From Methylomagnum ishizawai (GTDB lineage Bacteria > Pseudomonadota > Gammaproteobacteria > Methylococcales > Methylococcaceae), in assembly GCF_019670005.1 (NCBI RefSeq), contig NZ_AP019783.1, positions 2,196,150 to 2,260,149 of the forward strand: a stretch of 64,000 nt of DNA, given 5' to 3'. A program made the position numbers and the translations under genes. Positions 35,875 to 46,786 of this stretch are shown piece by piece. Position 1 is the first letter of the stretch; every line of letters starts with the position of its first letter. A model generated the notes under the pieces. It saw only the letters and a list, made by a program, of their open reading frames with translations, had not been told where the DNA came from and did no database searches.

Positions 35875-38705
35875 GGGTGGGCCGCCGCGACTTCGATGTC
35901 CACGCTGTCGCAGACGGGTTGCTTGGAACCGAGCGGGGCGCAGACCTGGAGGATGCCCTGGGCGGCGATGTGCTGCTTGGCCGGTTTCCAGCGGTAGCGG
36001 CCTTTGGCCACGGTGGCGCTGCCCAGCACTTGGAAACGTCCGCCGTTCTTGGAGAAACGCAGCTTGGCCTTGGTTTGGCCCTTGAGGCCCAACCCCTGGA
36101 ACGTCACGGTCTGGGCTTGGCCGACCCGCCAGGCCGTGGGCGCCTGGGTGAAGGCGATACCCGGTCCCGGCGCGGTCGCCGTGATTTGCACGTCGGCCTC
36201 GGAGGCCAGCCCCGCGCTGTCGGTGACGGCCAGTTTGAAGGCATAGGTGCCCGCGCCGCCCGCGATGAAGATGGGCCGCCCGGTGTCGGTGCTGCTCAGG
36301 GTGGTGGCCGGTCCCGACACCTGGGTCCAGCGGTAGGCGAGGCTGTCGCCCACGTCCGGGTCGGCGCTGGCGCTGCCGTCCAGGGCCACCACCGCGCCGA
36401 CCTCGACCGTTGCCGGGGCGGTCGCGGCCGCGGTCGGGGCGTGGTTGACCGGGGCGTCCACCGTGACCTTGACCGTGGCTAGCGCGGCCAGCCCTTGCGG
36501 ATCGGCGACCTCGAGTTGGAAGACATAATCGCCCGGTTTCGTGGCGCCGAAGCTGGCGGTGGCGGCATCGGCCCCGCCCAGGTTCACGGCCACCGGGCCG
36601 GAGAGCTGGCTCCAGTGGTAGCTGAGGCTATCGCCTTCGGGATCGGCGCTGGCTCCGCCGTTCAAGGCCACCACCGCGCCGGGGTCCACGGTTTGGTCCG
36701 GGCCGGGATTGGCGCTGGGCGCTTGGTTGCGGTGCTTGACCTGGATATCCACCGCCCCGGCCGCGCTGGCCGCGCCATCGGCATCGGTCACGACCAGGGA
36801 GAAGCGATAGGTTTGGTCGCCCAGCGCGGTCGGGGTGGTGAAGCTGGGTTTTTGCGCGGTGGGATCGCTGAGGCTGATCCCGTCCGGGGCGGTCCAGCGA
36901 TAGGCCAGGGTGGCGGTCTGGCCGCTGTCGGGATCGCTGCTGGCGGAACCGTCCAGGGTCACGCGCTCGCCTTCGTCCACGGTCTGGGTGCCGCCGGCGT
37001 TGGCGGTGGGGGCGCGGTTGCGGTGTTTGACGGCGATGTCCACGCTGGCGGGGGCGCTGGCCGCGCCTTGGCTGTCGGTGACGACCAGGGTGAAGCGATA
37101 GCTGGCGTCGGCGTTGCCGGTCGGGGCGGTGAAGCTGGGTTTCTGCGCCGTGGGGTCGCCGAGGCTTAGTCCTGCCGGGGCGGTCCATTGATAGGTCAGG
37201 GTGGCGGTCTGGCCGGTGTCGGGGTCGCTGCTGGCGGAGCCGTCCAGGGTCACGCTATCGCCTTCGTTGACGCTCTGGGCGCTGCCGGCGTTGGCGGTGG
37301 GGGCGCGGTTGATATGGCGCACCAGGACCGCCACCGTGGCCGGGGCGCTGGCCGCGCCTTGGCTGTCGGTGACGACTAGGGTGAAGTTATAGGTCCGGTC
37401 GGCGTCGGCGGTCGGGGCGGTGAAGCTGGGTTTCCGCGCCGTGGGATCACTGAGGGCTATCCCCGCCGGGGCGGTCCATTGATAGGTCAGGGTCGCGGTC
37501 TGGCCGGTGTCGGGGTCGCTGCTGCCGGAGCCATCCAGGGTCACGCTATCGCCTTCCTTCGCCACCGCGGGCTGGGCGATCTGGGCGGTGGGCGCGTGGT
37601 TGCTGAGGTGCTGGACGGTGATGGCGACCGTGGCCGGGGCGCTGGCGGTGCCGGCGGGATCGGTCACGACCAGGGTGAAGGTGTAGACCCGGTCGGCATC
37701 GGCCACCGGGGCGGTGAAGCTGGGTTTCTGGGCGGTCGGATCGCTGAGGCTGATCCCGTCAGGGGCGGTCCATCGATAGCCGAGCTGGGCCGTCTGGCCG
37801 CTGTCGGGGTCGCTGCTGGCGGAGCCGTCCAGGGTCACGTCCGCGCCTTCGTTCACCGTTTGCGCGGGGCCGGCGTCGGCGGTGGGGGCGTGGTTGGCAC
37901 CGGCGGCGGAATAGCTCAGGACGCCCGCCGCCGAGAGTTGCAGCGTGCCCAGCACGGCGACCGCGTTGGGATTGCTGGGATCGAGCGAGGGGTTGGTGAT
38001 CCAATACAGCTTGGCGATATCGCCGACGCCGTTGACGGTGCTGGCGTCGGGAGTCAGTCCCAGTCCCGTGCCGCCGAAATTGCCGCTCCAACTGGCGCCC
38101 CAATCGGCGGCGTCGCCCGGATCGACCAGGACCGTATCCGGTCCCGAGTCCTCGGTGGCCCCGATCCCGGCCAGGTCGGCGTTCACGTTGTTCCAATAGG
38201 TCTGGACACCGCTCAGCAGTGAATTGTTGAGGTCGTTGACATCGTGGCTGAACGCGGCTTCGTCGTGGCCGCTGGCGACGATGCCCCAGGGCGCGTTGTT
38301 CGGCACCCCGTCGTCGAAGGGGAAGGTGGCGCCGTCCCGGTCGAGGTTGGCCTTGCCGCTGTCGGGGTCCAGGTAGAGTCCATACGCCCCCACCACGTTG
38401 TATTGCAGGGCGTCGCCCTGGATGGCCTGGAAATCCGGGTTGGCCGACAGGTCCAACGGGACCACGGCCACGCCGTTCACCAAGTCGGCGTAGCTCCAGC
38501 GGGTGTTCACCAACAGGGTTTTGCCCGCGTTGGGGGAATCGCCGGGCCCGGCGTCGAAAATCGCCAGCAACACCGTGCCGGGGCTGGGGGTGTTGGGATT
38601 GGGGTTGCCGAACACCCCCAGGCCCAGGCCGTCGTTCAGGGTGTTGGCGGTCGCGTCCTGGCCGAACGCCACGCATCCGGCCAAGGCCCAAGCCTTCAAA
38701 TTCAT
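35871..38705 (-). CDS. Secreted PKD/REJ-repeat protein, longer paralogue
   Basis: The 944-residue protein has a signal peptide (AWALAGCVAFGQDATA). Its ~250-residue N-terminal module of unknown family is shared with the downstream gene (GKTLLVNTRWSYADLVNG, YWITNPSLDPSNPNAV). Six PKD-like domains follow: four of 97-98 residues that are nearly identical in places (SDPTAQKPSFTAP, TLVVTDSQGAASAPA), then two more divergent ones. The C-terminal module carries the cysteine pair VCAPLGSKQPVC. Such Ig-repeat proteins usually work at the cell surface in adhesion. The ATG at 38705 was chosen to give the signal peptide. It lies 28 bases after the XRE-cupin regulator gene. Confidence 0.83.
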   Translation of the reverse strand: MNLKAWALAGCVAFGQDATANTLNDGLGLGVFGNPNPNTPSPGTVLLAIFDAGPGDSPNAGKTLLVNTRWSYADLVNGVAVVPLDLSANPDFQAIQGDALQYNVVGAYGLYLDPDSGKANLDRDGATFPFDDGVPNNAPWGIVASGHDEAAFSHDVNDLNNSLLSGVQTYWNNVNADLAGIGATEDSGPDTVLVDPGDAADWGASWSGNFGGTGLGLTPDASTVNGVGDIAKLYWITNPSLDPSNPNAVAVLGTLQLSAAGVLSYSAAGANHAPTADAGPAQTVNEGADVTLDGSASSDPDSGQTAQLGYRWTAPDGISLSDPTAQKPSFTAPVADADRVYTFTLVVTDPAGTASAPATVAITVQHLSNHAPTAQIAQPAVAKEGDSVTLDGSGSSDPDTGQTATLTYQWTAPAGIALSDPTARKPSFTAPTADADRTYNFTLVVTDSQGAASAPATVAVLVRHINRAPTANAGSAQSVNEGDSVTLDGSASSDPDTGQTATLTYQWTAPAGLSLGDPTAQKPSFTAPTGNADASYRFTLVVTDSQGAASAPASVDIAVKHRNRAPTANAGGTQTVDEGERVTLDGSASSDPDSGQTATLAYRWTAPDGISLSDPTAQKPSFTTPTALGDQTYRFSLVVTDADGAASAAGAVDIQVKHRNQAPSANPGPDQTVDPGAVVALNGGASADPEGDSLSYHWSQLSGPVAVNLGGADAATASFGATKPGDYVFQLEVADPQGLAALATVKVTVDAPVNHAPTAAATAPATVEVGAVVALDGSASADPDVGDSLAYRWTQVSGPATTLSSTDTGRPIFIAGGAGTYAFKLAVTDSAGLASEADVQITATAPGPGIAFTQAPTAWRVGQAQTVTFQGLGLKGQTKAKLRFSKNGGRFQVLGSATVAKGRYRWKPAKQHIAAQGILQVCAPLGSKQPVCDSVDIEVAAAHP
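36732..37895 (-). repeat. Four tandem ~291-bp repeats encoding PKD-like domains
   Basis: Four consecutive copies of a 291-294-bp unit lie within the 944-aa protein gene. The copies share long identical stretches, for example the segment encoding SDPTAQKPSFTAP. Copy number at such loci can change by recombination. Two further, more divergent domains continue to about 36170. Confidence 0.8.
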
Positions 38706-38733
38706 CGGGCGCACTGTGTTTCCTGAGGGTCGT

Positions 38734-39405
38734 TCATACGGGGGGTAGGGGGCGGTAGCGGGGTTCGGCATAGGCCATCACCAGATAGAACCGCGCTTCG
38801 GCCGGGCCGGGATTGCGGTAGCTGCGCGGCAGGTCCGCCGCGAAGCAGATCGCGTCGCCGGCGGAGAGCGGATACCGCTTTTGTTCGATGAGCAGTTCCA
38901 ACTGGCCCTGGCAGACCGCCAGATTGGCCCTGGAGCCTTGGGGATGGGGTTCCGCCTCCTCGCTGGCCCAGGCGTCCAGGGTCGATTCGTAGAACTCGAC
39001 CTTGCCGGCCATGTCCGGGGTGAACAGCGCCCGCGAGCGCAGCCATCCCGAAGGCGAGGACACGATGCGGGCCTGGCCGGCCGCGATGGTGCGCGGACCT
39101 TCCTGCATGTCGCGGTTGAGCAGGGCGGAGATCGGCACGTCCAGGGCGCGGGCGATCTTCCACAGCACGGTGATGGTGGGGACGCTGCGGCTCAGTTCGA
39201 TCTGGCCCAGCATGGCCCGGCTCACCTTGGCGAGCCGCCCGAACTGTTCCAGGGACCAGCCCCGTTGCTTGCGGAAACGGCGCAGGTTGTCGCCGATCAC
39301 CCCGGCGAGTTCGGTTTCCTGCCCGGCCGCCGCCGATGGGGCGGGTGTCCATTCGCTGGGCGGGGTCCGCGCCGGGGTGTCCGACCCTATGGCCGAGGCT
39401 TCCAT
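38734..39405 (-). CDS. XRE-family regulator with C-terminal cupin sensor domain
   Basis: The 223-residue protein has a lambda-repressor-like helix-turn-helix (about residues 35-92, with IGDNLRRFRKQRGWSLEQF and LGQIELSRSVPTITVLWKIA) and a cupin domain (about 130-215, with EAEPHPQGSRANLAVCQGQ and LSAGDAICFAADLPRSYRN). The cupin in this class usually senses a small molecule. The start at 39405 has GGAGG eight bases upstream, while a longer frame to 39534 has none. It is the first gene of the same-strand run toward the PKD proteins and tpsA, and so the likely local regulator. Confidence 0.87.
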   Translation of the reverse strand: MEASAIGSDTPARTPPSEWTPAPSAAAGQETELAGVIGDNLRRFRKQRGWSLEQFGRLAKVSRAMLGQIELSRSVPTITVLWKIARALDVPISALLNRDMQEGPRTIAAGQARIVSSPSGWLRSRALFTPDMAGKVEFYESTLDAWASEEAEPHPQGSRANLAVCQGQLELLIEQKRYPLSAGDAICFAADLPRSYRNPGPAEARFYLVMAYAEPRYRPLPPV

Positions 39406-39706
39406 CAAGCCCGCCTCCCGCCGCCGGTAAGCGTCGGTGTCGGGCCGGGGCCGGGAGGGGCGGGGATACGGGTCTGCATGGGGAGGCTCCTGCGTCGGGG
39501 GTCGGTACGTACTACTACGCAGGCAGCGTGCCAAGATGAAAAAGCTTTGATAACAGAGGCTTGCGAGGTTTTACCGGAGGGGTGCTGTTGCCCTGGCAGC
39601 AGGGGTCTGCTGATTCGCTGTTGATCTGGGAACAGTTGCGGGGGCGGGGGGCGCTGTCGTCGGCGTGGTGGGCGGGGCCGGGCGACAGCGTCGCGGGGGC
39701 GGGGGG
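39406..39706. other. Intergenic region between yezD-like gene and XRE-cupin gene
   Basis: About 300 bases. The minus-strand reading frame of the regulator extends into it, but without a ribosome-binding site. It contains an A/T-rich stretch around 39530-39560 that may hold the regulator promoter. No clear operator palindrome or terminator was found. Confidence 0.4.
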
Positions 39707-39919
39707 TTATGTCGGGGACGGCGCGATCTTCGGGCCCAGGCCGGGAACGGCGTCGCGGCCTGGGTAAAGCCGTTGCCTGCGTTCGATTTGGACCACCCGG
39801 CCTTCGTGGACGATCACTTCGAGGGTGCCGGAATCGATGCCGCGCAGGGCTTGCTGTAGATGGTCGAGCAGGGTGTCCTGGGTCGGCTTGTAGGGGTGGG
39901 AGGAGGGTTTGGACGCCAT
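39707..39919 (-). CDS. YezD family (DUF2292) small protein
   Basis: The 70-residue protein carries the DUF2292 core LQQALRGIDSGTLEVIVHEG followed by RVVQIERRQRL, diagnostic of the YezD family. Members are small proteins of unknown biochemical role that are often found beside sulfate- or sulfur-assimilation genes. Here it lies upstream of the XRE-cupin regulator, and the cysteine/encapsulin operon is 29 kb away. The C-terminal ~15 residues are extra to the family core. Confidence 0.8.
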   Translation of the reverse strand: MASKPSSHPYKPTQDTLLDHLQQALRGIDSGTLEVIVHEGRVVQIERRQRLYPGRDAVPGLGPKIAPSPT

Positions 39920-40383
39920 GGGGAATACTCCGGTGATGGGATGGATCGGCGGTCATCATGGCAAAGCCATAGCCTGCTGGAAAGAATAATTCGGCGTTTA
40001 TTTATTCCAGAGGGATGGGATAAGAAATCCCTTTATCGGTTGGGCGGGGATAGGGCGTATAAATCCGGTATCCAGGATATTTTTCCGTGTTAGAAGAAAA
40101 TTATCGGCGGACCGGGCTGGAATGGCTTTCCGCTTGCGGCGCGGGCCAAACGGGGATTTTGGCTGGGGCGGGCACCCGGGTCCGGCCAGCATTCCAAGGC
40201 CATCTCGCCTATGCTGGAGGCCAGGGACGTCCGATGCAATCGCTGGAAGGCATGGGCCGGCGGGGCCTTAGACCAGCAAAAGGTGGGCGGTGCCGTCCTG
40301 CGAAGCCTTGCGCCATGGCAGGACTGGCGGTATCCGGGGGAGGATCGCCGCACTGGATCAACAATAATCTCCGGGACCGAGAA
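39920..40383. other. Intergenic region upstream of the hybrid kinase
   Basis: About 460 bases. The kinase reading frame stays open back to 40087, but residues encoded there are Arg/Gly-rich and unlike a protein N-terminus, so I treat it as non-coding. The A/T-rich part at 39960-40090 probably contains promoters in both directions. No further feature is seen. Confidence 0.45.
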
Positions 40384-44013
<3,630 letters not shown>

Positions 44014-44020
44014 TCCAGGC

Positions 44021-45979
44021 CTAATCGGCCTCGCCCGGCTTGCAGATCAAATAGCCCTGGATGCCGTCCACCAGGATCGCCGCCAGGGCTTCCCGTTCCT
44101 CGGCGGTCTCGACGCTCATGGCGATGACCTTCATGTCGATCTCGTGGGCGGTCCGGGTCAGCTCCCGCAGGAAGAACTGGTTGTCCTGGTCGAGGTGGAG
44201 GTTGCGGACGAAGCTGCCATCGATCTTGATGTAGGCCGCGCCGATGGAATGCAGATAGGCGAAGGAAGCGAAATTGCGCCCGAAATGGTCGATGGAGAAG
44301 CGGCTGCCGAAGGGCCGCAGCCGTTGGACGAAGCGCTTGGCCGCTTCGACATCGCCCACCACGCCGTATTCGGGCACCTCGAAGGTCAGGCGCTTGGCCC
44401 GCTCGGGAAAGGCTTTCAATTGCTGGCACAGCCAGTCCACGAAACCGGCGTCGCGCAGCGAACCGGGCGTGAGGTTCACCGCGTAGGATTTGGCGGGGCT
44501 GGCGGTCCGTCCCATCCGCTCCAACACGGCCCGGACCGCGATGCGGTCGAATTCCGGGGCCAGCCCCACCCGCTCGGCCATGGGCAGGAACGTCCCCGCC
44601 GTCAGCATCTCGCCGGACTCGCCGCGCAAGCGCAGCAGGACTTCGCGGTGCATCGCCTCGCCGGGGGTCGCCGTCAAGGGCAACACCGGCTGGAAGCTGA
44701 GTTCGATCCGTTCCTCGCGCACCGAGTCCTCCAGGAATTTGCGCCAGTTCCGGGCGCCGCTGGGCGTGTCTTGTGGCTGCGCCGGGCTGTGGATGTGCCA
44801 AGCGCAGGCACCCTGGGCCTGGGCCGTGCGCAGGGCGTGGTCGGCGTGGCCCAGGAGTTCCGAGGCCGTTTGTCCGGTGGCGTACAGGGCCACGCCGATA
44901 TGGCCCAGGCCCTGGCCGTCCAGCCCGCCCTGGTCGCGCAATTGCACCAAGCTCCCGGCCAGGCGCTGCGCCAGGGTTTCCACCGTTTCTTTCAGGCCAT
45001 GGGTCGCGATCACCCCGAAGCTGCCCCCGGCCAGGCGGGCCAAGAGGCAGCCGGCTTCCTCGGGACAGGCCGTGCGGATCGAGGCCGCCGCCTTCCTGAG
45101 CAACTCGTCGCCGCTGACATAGCCGTGGCGGTTGTTGAAATCCTTGAAGTCCGCCAGTTCCATCAGCAACAACGCGCCGCCCGCGAATTCGTCGGGGTAT
45201 TGGATCAACTGCCCGAGTTGGACATCGAAATAGCGGCGGTTGCCGAGGCCGGTCACCTCGTCCACATAGACCTGGGCGCGCAGGGTGTCGGCGATGGCCG
45301 ATTGCTCCGCGAACGCCTGCTGTACCCGCGCCGACATCCGGTTCATGGCCAGCACCATATGGCGCAGTTCCCGCGTCTTGGGGATATCGTCCTGGATCGG
45401 ATAGCGCCCGTCGCAAATGGCCTCGGCCTGCGTTTCCACCGAACGCAGGCGTTTGAGGACCATATGGATCAGCCCCAGGCCCAGCCCCAGGGCGGCGGCG
45501 GTGCAGGCCGACAGCCATAGCAGGGTGTCGGCGCTGGTGCGCCAGAGTTCGGCATAGGCGAAGCCGGGATGGCTGGTTATCCGCAGTGTGCCCAGTTCCA
45601 TCCAGCCATCGACCAGCAGAGCCTCGCCGGGTGGCGTTTCCAAAGGAATCAGTTCGACGAACCAGGCCGGCACCCCGGCGATGCCCGCCGGGTTGACGCG
45701 CTCCAGTAGCCGCGTGCCGTCCGCGCCCGCGATCACCAGTTCGCGGTAATAGCCCCGGTCGAAGATGGCGTCCACCATCGAGCGCAGGGTGGTGGTGTCC
45801 TTCCGAGCCAGGACCGGCGACAAGGAGAGGCCCAGCGAGGTCGCGGTGTCCTGGGCGTGGGATTCCAGTTGCCGGGCCAGGTAATGGCGGGCGTTTTCGA
45901 GGCTGATGGCGAAGGTTCCCATGAAGATGAAAACGAACGACACCAGGATGATGAATACCATCTGCCGGGATAAAGTCAT
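44021..45979 (-). CDS. lapD: LapD-like c-di-GMP receptor with degenerate GGDEF and EAL domains
   Basis: The 652-residue inner-membrane protein has an N-terminal helix (8-28), a periplasmic LapD/MoxY-type sensor region (about 30-150), a second membrane helix (about 152-175), HAMP, GGDEF and EAL domains. The GGDEF site is degenerate (ARLAGGSFG), and the EAL motif reads EVL in HREVLLRL, so it should bind rather than make or degrade c-di-GMP. LapD in the c-di-GMP-bound state sequesters the protease LapG, whose gene ends 16 bases upstream. The gene converges with the kinase gene, leaving only seven bases between them. Confidence 0.9.
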   Translation of the reverse strand: MTLSRQMVFIILVSFVFIFMGTFAISLENARHYLARQLESHAQDTATSLGLSLSPVLARKDTTTLRSMVDAIFDRGYYRELVIAGADGTRLLERVNPAGIAGVPAWFVELIPLETPPGEALLVDGWMELGTLRITSHPGFAYAELWRTSADTLLWLSACTAAALGLGLGLIHMVLKRLRSVETQAEAICDGRYPIQDDIPKTRELRHMVLAMNRMSARVQQAFAEQSAIADTLRAQVYVDEVTGLGNRRYFDVQLGQLIQYPDEFAGGALLLMELADFKDFNNRHGYVSGDELLRKAAASIRTACPEEAGCLLARLAGGSFGVIATHGLKETVETLAQRLAGSLVQLRDQGGLDGQGLGHIGVALYATGQTASELLGHADHALRTAQAQGACAWHIHSPAQPQDTPSGARNWRKFLEDSVREERIELSFQPVLPLTATPGEAMHREVLLRLRGESGEMLTAGTFLPMAERVGLAPEFDRIAVRAVLERMGRTASPAKSYAVNLTPGSLRDAGFVDWLCQQLKAFPERAKRLTFEVPEYGVVGDVEAAKRFVQRLRPFGSRFSIDHFGRNFASFAYLHSIGAAYIKIDGSFVRNLHLDQDNQFFLRELTRTAHEIDMKVIAMSVETAEEREALAAILVDGIQGYLICKPGEAD

Positions 45980-45995
45980 GGCCTGTCCTCGTCGG

Positions 45996-46652
45996 TCATC
46001 GGGGTTCGCCGGGCAAGACGCCCATCCGCGCCAGCAGGCCGCGCCACAGCCCGATCCGCTCGGAGCCGCCGACCCGTTCCTTCGCCAGCCACAGGCCCTG
46101 GACGTTGAAGCTGTAGACCGGCTGGAGGTCGGTCCTTTGGGTGGCGGGCTTGATGGCCTTGTCCAGGTTGTCCAGCACCCAGGGCACGGCGCCGGGCGTG
46201 GCGGTATAGGTCAGCACCATATGGGCCTGGTCGAGCTTGACCGCCTTGACGTAGACCAGGCGCAGCCGTTCCTCCGGCACCCCGAGCGATCTTAGGGTGA
46301 AGTATTTGGCGATGGAGAAATCCTCGCAATCGCCGCCGTTGGTGGCGAGCGTCTCGACCGGCGTGGCCCAGTAATCGGCCTGGCCCCAGTGTTCGTCGTC
46401 GCCCACGAATTCGAGGCGGTTGAAGAAATCGTTGACCAGGGCGATTTGCTCCGGCTCGGTTTTGCCCCGGTGCTGGGATATCAAGCCCAACCAAGCGTCG
46501 ACCCGGCCGCGGGCCTCCGGGCCGTAGCGTTTCCCGACCTCGGCCAGGAGGCCCTGGGCCGTTCCGAGCCAATCGGGCCCGGTGGCCGCGAATCCGGCGC
46601 CGACCAGCAACAGCAGGGAACCGATAAGCGCGGTGGTTTGGGATGGGGTCAT
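45996..46652 (-). CDS. lapG: LapG periplasmic cysteine protease (transglutaminase-like)
   Basis: The 218-residue protein is a bacterial transglutaminase-like cysteine proteinase with a signal/anchor segment (ALIGSLLLLVGAGFAA). The catalytic triad is visible as C109 (NGGDCEDFSIAKY), H144 (LDQAHMVLTY) and D161 (VPWVLDNLD). LapG cleaves LapA-type adhesins near their N-terminus to release cells from biofilms unless it is held by LapD. It is followed directly by lapD. No LapA with a type I secretion signal is recognisable in the window, so the substrate must lie elsewhere or be atypical. Confidence 0.92.
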   Translation of the reverse strand: MTPSQTTALIGSLLLLVGAGFAATGPDWLGTAQGLLAEVGKRYGPEARGRVDAWLGLISQHRGKTEPEQIALVNDFFNRLEFVGDDEHWGQADYWATPVETLATNGGDCEDFSIAKYFTLRSLGVPEERLRLVYVKAVKLDQAHMVLTYTATPGAVPWVLDNLDKAIKPATQRTDLQPVYSFNVQGLWLAKERVGGSERIGLWRGLLARMGVLPGEPR

Positions 46653-46712
46653 GTCTTTCCGGCGCTTAGGGGGCCATGACGATCAAAATACACCGCGCAT
46701 GGCCCTCAAGCC

Positions 46713-46781
46713 AGGACCGCCGCTGTGGGCGGCGGTCCTTCCGGCAAGGCTACGGCCTTGGGTGGCGGACCGATGTCCGCC
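46713..46781. repeat. Two hairpins between the metzincin gene and lapG
   Basis: AGGACCGCCGC/GCGGCGGTCCT (11 bp, 5-base loop) lies at 46713-46739 and GGCGGAC/GTCCGCC (7 bp, 4-base loop) at 46764-46781. They directly follow the stop of the metzincin gene on the minus strand. No T-run follows, so they resemble REP-type intergenic hairpins more than intrinsic terminators. Confidence 0.65.
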
Positions 46782-46786
46782 CCGCT

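Noticed and set aside
36732-37895. Regular repeats as a possible CRISPR array
   Set aside because: The unit is ~291 bp, continuously coding and without spacers; it encodes PKD-like protein domains.
40087-40383. An upstream extension of the hybrid kinase by 99 residues
   Set aside because: The extension is Gly/Arg-rich and unlike a signal or sensor region, and the ETR1-like domain begins normally after ATG 40384.
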